Of a stretch of 64,000 nucleotides of DNA, positions 60,708-64,000 are shown piece after piece. Made by a program: the position numbers and the translations under genes. The notes under the pieces are model-generated. The model ran no database searches. It saw only the letters and a program-made list of their open reading frames with translations, and was not told the origin of the DNA. The stretch spans positions 24,478 to 88,477 of the forward strand of contig NZ_BCRJ01000011.1 of the NCBI RefSeq assembly GCF_001552535.1. Reading direction: 5' to 3'. Each line of letters starts with the position of its first letter. Position 1 is the stretch's first letter. This DNA comes from Nocardioides jensenii JCM 1364 = NBRC 14755. GTDB taxonomy: Bacteria; Actinomycetota; Actinomycetes; Propionibacteriales; Nocardioidaceae.

Positions 60708-62953
60708 GCCCGGCCAGGAGGCCGGCCGCGGCAACAAGCACCTGGCCGGGGCTGCTGGAGAAGCTGATGAGGGCGGTCCGCTGCGAGTTCCGCGTCGACC
60801 TCTACGTCCCCGACGCCGATCATCCGGTGCTGGGTCGTGGTTGTTGTTCGGTGACTGGTTGTGACCGGTCGCCGTCGGGGAACCGGTTGTGCTCGACCCA
60901 CCAGAAGCGATGGATCGACCGCGGGCGGCCCGAGCTGGCTGAGTTCCTCACTGACCCTGGACCACCGCTGAACGGGCGTCGCGACTTGACCGGGTGCACC
61001 GTGCCGGGCTGCCGCTACGGCAGCAGCGGTCTGGGGCTGTGCATGCGGCACCGCAGCGCCTGGACCACCAGCCGCCACCCCGACCCGGTGGCTTGGGCCG
61101 CGGCCGCGGTCGCCGCGGACCCGACGGGTCGCAGGAGCTGCGGGCTGCCGTTCTGCTCGCTATGGATCGACAGCGAACGAAACCGATTCTGCAAGGCCCA
61201 CGAGACCCGGTGGCGGATGCAGGGACGCCCTGAGGTGGAGGGGTTCATCAGCCGTTGCCTGTTGACCGGCCGGGACCGCATCGACTTCTCCGGGCTCCCA
61301 CCGCTGCTCAAGCTCGAGCTGCAGTACGCCGTCCAGTGCCGCGCCGACGCCGCGACGATCATGCTGCCGGCACCGGTCGTCAACTGGGCGATCCGCCAGG
61401 CTCGGGACGCCGCGGTGTCCTCGCTGCTGGACCAACCGGCACCCTGGTGGGCCGATCGAGCGGGGCCGAAGACGAACAGCTATCCGGCGTTCCTTGCCTT
61501 CGCTCGAGACACCGTGGAGACGCTGCACGAGGGCACCGGCTGGGAGGTGGAGTATCCCCGCGACATCTGGCGGCTGGAACGGCTGCCCGGCCTGACTCCC
61601 AACCCCGGCAAGGCCTCCTCACGGCACCGGCTGCGTTTCGACCAGATCACCCAGCCCTGGCTGCGCGAGCCGGTGAAACGCTGGTCCCGGCTGCGGCTGT
61701 CGTCCGGGCTCGCGGTCGGCACCGTCGTCTCCGACGTCAAGGCATTGAGGCGGTTCAGCGGCTTCCTGGCCGAGGCCGTCCCCGAGACCGACGCCATCGC
61801 TGGCCTGGACCGTGCGCTGCTGGAACGCTACCTGGCGTGGCTGGCCACCGCCGAGGTCGGACCCGGCGCCCGTGAGGATGCCGTGACCTGTCTGGGGATG
61901 TTCTTCCAGGCGCTGCGTCAGCACGGATGGGAGCCGAGCCTGCCGACGACCGCGGTGTTTTTCACCGGTGACCTGCCCCGCCGCTCAGGCAAGGTCACCC
62001 GGCACCTCGCCGAGCACGTGATGGCCCAGGTCGAAGCAGTTGCCAACCTCGACCGTTGGCCCAACCCTGAGGGACGACTGGTCACGTTGATCTTGATGCG
62101 GGCCGGCCTGCGGGCGACCGACGCCTGCACGTTGGCCTTCAACTGTCTGCTCCACGACGGCCAGGGCGCTCCCTACCTGCGTTACGTCAACAACAAGATG
62201 CGCCGTGAGGCCGCCGTCCCGATCGATGCTGACCTCGAGGTCGAGATCCGTGCCCAACAGCAACGGGTCGCGGCCCGGTGGCCGGACCGGCACCCGCACC
62301 TGTTCCCGCAACTCAAGGGCAACGCTGGCGGTCAGCGTCCGTTGAGCTACTACAGCTACCGCGGCATGCTCAACGCCTGGCTGGCGCTCTGTGAGGTCCA
62401 CGACGAGCACGGCGGCCAGGTGCACCTGACCCCGCACCAGTGGCGCCACACCTTCGCCTGCCGGCTGATCAACCGAGACGTCCCCCAGGAGGTCATCCGG
62501 GTCCTGCTCGACCACGAGTCGACGCAGATGACTGCCCACTACGCCCGGATCACCGACCAGACCGTCCGGCGGCGTTGGGAGCAGGCCACCAAGGTCAACA
62601 TCAACGGCGAGCGGGTCGACATCGACCCCGACGGTCCGCTCGGTCAGGCGCAGTGGGCCAAGACCCGCTACGGAATGGCCACCCAGACGCTGCCCAACGG
62701 CTACTGCGGGCTCCCGGTGCAGAAGAGCTGCCCGCACGCCAACGCCTGCCTGACCTGCCCGGTGTTCATCACCGGACCCGAATTCCTCCCCGAACTGCGT
62801 GAACATCGAGGCCGCACCCTCGCGCTCATCGACAAGGCCGAAGCCGACGGGCACACCCGGCTGGCCCAGATGAACACCGAGGTCCTGACCAATCTTGACA
62901 AGATGATCGGTCAGATCGAACACGAACCGGCAGGGACCGCCGATGCGAGCTGA
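60704..62953 (+). CDS. Large tyrosine recombinase, Tn554 TnpB-like
   Basis: A 749-residue recombinase. The N-terminal 180 residues contain three cysteine-rich repeats (for example CCSVTGCDRSPSGNRLC, CTVPGCRYGSSGLGLC, CGLPFCSLWIDSERNRFC), which look like small zinc-binding units. The middle is the SAM-like domain, and the C-terminal catalytic domain has LMRAGLRATDACTL, HQWRHTFACRL and LLDHESTQMTAHYARI with the tyrosine. Near the C-terminus a further cysteine cluster (CGLPVQKSCPHANACLTCPVF) is typical of TnpB. It is co-translated with TnpA by ATGA overlap. Confidence 0.88.
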   Translation: MSPARRPAAATSTWPGLLEKLMRAVRCEFRVDLYVPDADHPVLGRGCCSVTGCDRSPSGNRLCSTHQKRWIDRGRPELAEFLTDPGPPLNGRRDLTGCTVPGCRYGSSGLGLCMRHRSAWTTSRHPDPVAWAAAAVAADPTGRRSCGLPFCSLWIDSERNRFCKAHETRWRMQGRPEVEGFISRCLLTGRDRIDFSGLPPLLKLELQYAVQCRADAATIMLPAPVVNWAIRQARDAAVSSLLDQPAPWWADRAGPKTNSYPAFLAFARDTVETLHEGTGWEVEYPRDIWRLERLPGLTPNPGKASSRHRLRFDQITQPWLREPVKRWSRLRLSSGLAVGTVVSDVKALRRFSGFLAEAVPETDAIAGLDRALLERYLAWLATAEVGPGAREDAVTCLGMFFQALRQHGWEPSLPTTAVFFTGDLPRRSGKVTRHLAEHVMAQVEAVANLDRWPNPEGRLVTLILMRAGLRATDACTLAFNCLLHDGQGAPYLRYVNNKMRREAAVPIDADLEVEIRAQQQRVAARWPDRHPHLFPQLKGNAGGQRPLSYYSYRGMLNAWLALCEVHDEHGGQVHLTPHQWRHTFACRLINRDVPQEVIRVLLDHESTQMTAHYARITDQTVRRRWEQATKVNINGERVDIDPDGPLGQAQWAKTRYGMATQTLPNGYCGLPVQKSCPHANACLTCPVFITGPEFLPELREHRGRTLALIDKAEADGHTRLAQMNTEVLTNLDKMIGQIEHEPAGTADAS

Positions 62954-63392
62954 CAACACCCGACACCTCGTCAGCGCTGCCCGGGACCGGGCCGAGCAGA
63001 CCCGCACCCGGGCACTCCGCGCGCTGCGCCGACTCGACCAGGACGGCGCTGCCATCACCTTCGAGGCCGTCGCCCGCGAGGCCGGCGTCTCCCGCTCCTG
63101 GCTCTACGCTCAAGCCGACCTCCGCGACCAGATCCAAGCGCTACGGGCACGCCACACACCGACTCCCTCGACGCCGCGGACCCCGCAGCGGCAGGCTGCC
63201 AGCGACGCCTCGCTGTTGCGACGCCTCGAGGCCGCGACCGAACGGATGCGCCAGCTCGAAGCAGACAACCGTCAGCTGCGCGAGGCACTCGCCGAAGCCC
63301 TCGGTGTTACCCGCACAGCCCGAGTCACCGGCCAGACCTCGCGCCGCAACACGCCCGGGAGGCAAGCCGCCGAACTCATCGGTCCGTGCTGA
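62943..63392 (+). CDS. DUF6262-family protein, Tn554 TnpC-like
   Basis: A 149-residue basic protein overlapping tnpB by 11 bases. Residues 20-65 look like a helix-turn-helix (ALRRLDQDGAAITFEAVAREAGVSRSWLY), followed by a coiled coil (RRLEATERMRQLEADNRQLREALAEAL-like). TnpC proteins help set the orientation and rate of Tn554 transposition. Confidence 0.82.
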   Translation: MRADNTRHLVSAARDRAEQTRTRALRALRRLDQDGAAITFEAVAREAGVSRSWLYAQADLRDQIQALRARHTPTPSTPRTPQRQAASDASLLRRLEAATERMRQLEADNRQLREALAEALGVTRTARVTGQTSRRNTPGRQAAELIGPC

Positions 63393-63482
63393 CAACTGCC
63401 GTCACGCTATTGCGTCGACAACACTGTCCGCGACGCAAACATGCAGGTCAGCGACCCAGTCAGCACCCCGACTGAAGATAAC

Positions 63483-63660
63483 GGACGGCAGGTGCGCGAG
63501 CGGCCCGTCCTTGAGTTCGGCGATGACCTGCTCAACGATCGCGTGATCGCGGTGACGCTGATCGGCCTCGACCATGCCCAGGGTGCTGTTGGTGATGAAG
63601 GCGTGGTGACGGTAGGACGCGAACAACTCGCCCTGCTCGCTGCGGAGCGCGTCGTTAATT
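63483..63660 (-). pseudogene. Middle part of the IS1380-family transposase (right flank of insertion)
   Basis: The minus strand reads NDALRSEQGELFASYRHHAF, EADQRHRDHAIVEQVIAELK and DGPLAHLPS, conserved near the C-terminal third of IS1380 transposases. The continuation is at 59207-59467. The N-terminal two-thirds are missing, cut at about 63660 where an IS630 element begins. Confidence 0.78.
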
Positions 63661-63692
63661 GTTAGATGGTTCGGTGTCTGAAATCATGAGGC

Positions 63693-64000
63693 ATGGCGAA
63701 TCGTCCTGCTCCGGCGTTGGTTCTTCGTGATGGTGATCGCGCAGAGCTTGAGCGATGGACCCGTTCCGACCGGTTCGGGGCTCGGCCGCCAAGCGTGCGC
63801 GGATCGTGCTGCTGGCTGCGGAGGGCGTAGCGAACACGCGGATGGCGGAGTTGACGGACGCGACGGTGACGACCGTCTTGAACTGGCGCGGCCGCTATCA
63901 GAATCGTGGCATTGCCGGGCTGCGTGATGCTCCGCGGCCGGGTCGGCCAAGGACGTTGGATCATCGACAGATCGTGGCCGAGACGTTGAAGCCGCCGCCT
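63693..64000 (+). pseudogene. IS630-family transposase, N-terminal part (cut by window edge)
   Basis: From ATG 63693 the frame reads LVLRDGDRAELERWTRS, then the coding signal moves by one base near 63770 to AAKRARIVLLAAEGVANTRMAEL, TVTTVLNWRGRYQNRGIAGL and DAPRPGRP, the HTH domain of IS630 transposases. The change of frame suggests a frameshift mutation, unless the element uses programmed frameshifting. The element seems to begin at a TTAA/TA site at about 63656-63661. Confidence 0.65.

Larger units (their letters stand above)
59468..63482 (+). mobile_element. Tn554-like three-gene recombinase element
   Basis: A compact element of two tyrosine recombinase genes and a DUF6262/TnpC-type gene. 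It lies inside an IS1380 transposase gene: the encoded sequence runs ...LKDGPLAHLPS on the right flank and GKYSANAAW... on the left. The element starts with GTTATC (59468-59473) and ends with its complement GATAAC (63477-63482). No larger inverted repeats or target duplication are evident, as expected for Tn554-type transposition. Confidence 0.75.

Noticed and set aside
59586..62953. The tyrosine recombinases as the integrase of the conjugative element
   Set aside because: They form a Tn554-type triple nested in an IS1380 transposase gene, well away from the transfer genes, so they serve their own small element.
1..64000. tRNA or rRNA genes and an attachment site for the conjugative element
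   Set aside because: I looked for tRNA-like cloverleaf ends near 49 kb and elsewhere and found none I could support; element boundaries are left undefined.

Overview
The window is GC-rich DNA with GTG starts, four-base ATGA/GTGA gene overlaps and leaderless genes, typical of a high-GC actinobacterium. The protein families would fit Nocardioidaceae or a relative, but this assignment is an inference. It is mostly a conjugative element (ICE or plasmid), followed on the right by a zone of insertion sequences and dead genes. Neither end of the element and no element integrase is clearly visible.

Left part (1-5.3 kb): the C-terminal part of a large SNF2-type helicase, a small unknown gene, a YhcG-type PD-(D/E)XK nuclease, and on the minus strand a winged-helix regulator with a small partner. 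From 5.3 to 17.0 kb runs a Tad/Flp pilus operon: lipoprotein, secreted protein, SAF/CpaB-like, CpaE-like, TadA ATPase, TadB, TadC, Flp pilin, three TadE/TadG-like pseudopilins, and a large LysM-BTAD membrane protein. From 17.1 to 18.2 kb a gene with a sigma-region-4-like helix-turn-helix sits behind an array of GGTGAGCG repeats. From 18.3 to 32.5 kb lies the conjugative type IV secretion system: small membrane pilin candidate, bitopic protein, VirB6-like, SCO6880-like, VirB4 ATPase, a remarkable tandem EEP-nuclease/lysozyme/CHAP protein, a P-loop protein, a VirD4/TraG coupling protein, and a DnaA domain IV protein. The relaxase (42.2-48.2 kb, minus strand) is a MobF relaxase-helicase-primase fusion, divergent from a small coiled-coil/HTH gene.

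Six copies of one promoter-like element, TGTCCGATC-N13-GTTGCYT, all with exactly 13 bases between the two halves, stand before the pilus operon, three transfer operons, the relaxase and its divergent neighbour. In three of them the start codon lies exactly 15 bases after the GTTG, the geometry of a leaderless transcript. This suggests a dedicated regulon joining pilus, secretion and relaxase genes.

Cargo (33.2-42.2 kb) is a defence-like island: a Gabija-like OLD nuclease plus UvrD helicase, a two-gene nuclease-like module of unknown type, an XRE-ImmA/IrrE protein with a partner, and decayed GIY-YIG and other genes.

Right part (48.8-64 kb): fragments of an MFS transporter, of the N-terminal part of kgd (2-oxoglutarate decarboxylase), of a Tn554-like recombinase cassette, of an IS256 element and of an ArsR regulator; a live-looking binding-protein-like/OsmC gene pair with a strong promoter; two IS110 elements around a GTP cyclohydrolase II gene; and an intact Tn554-like cassette (two tyrosine recombinases plus DUF6262 protein) inserted into an IS1380 transposase gene, which is itself cut on its other side by an IS630 element.
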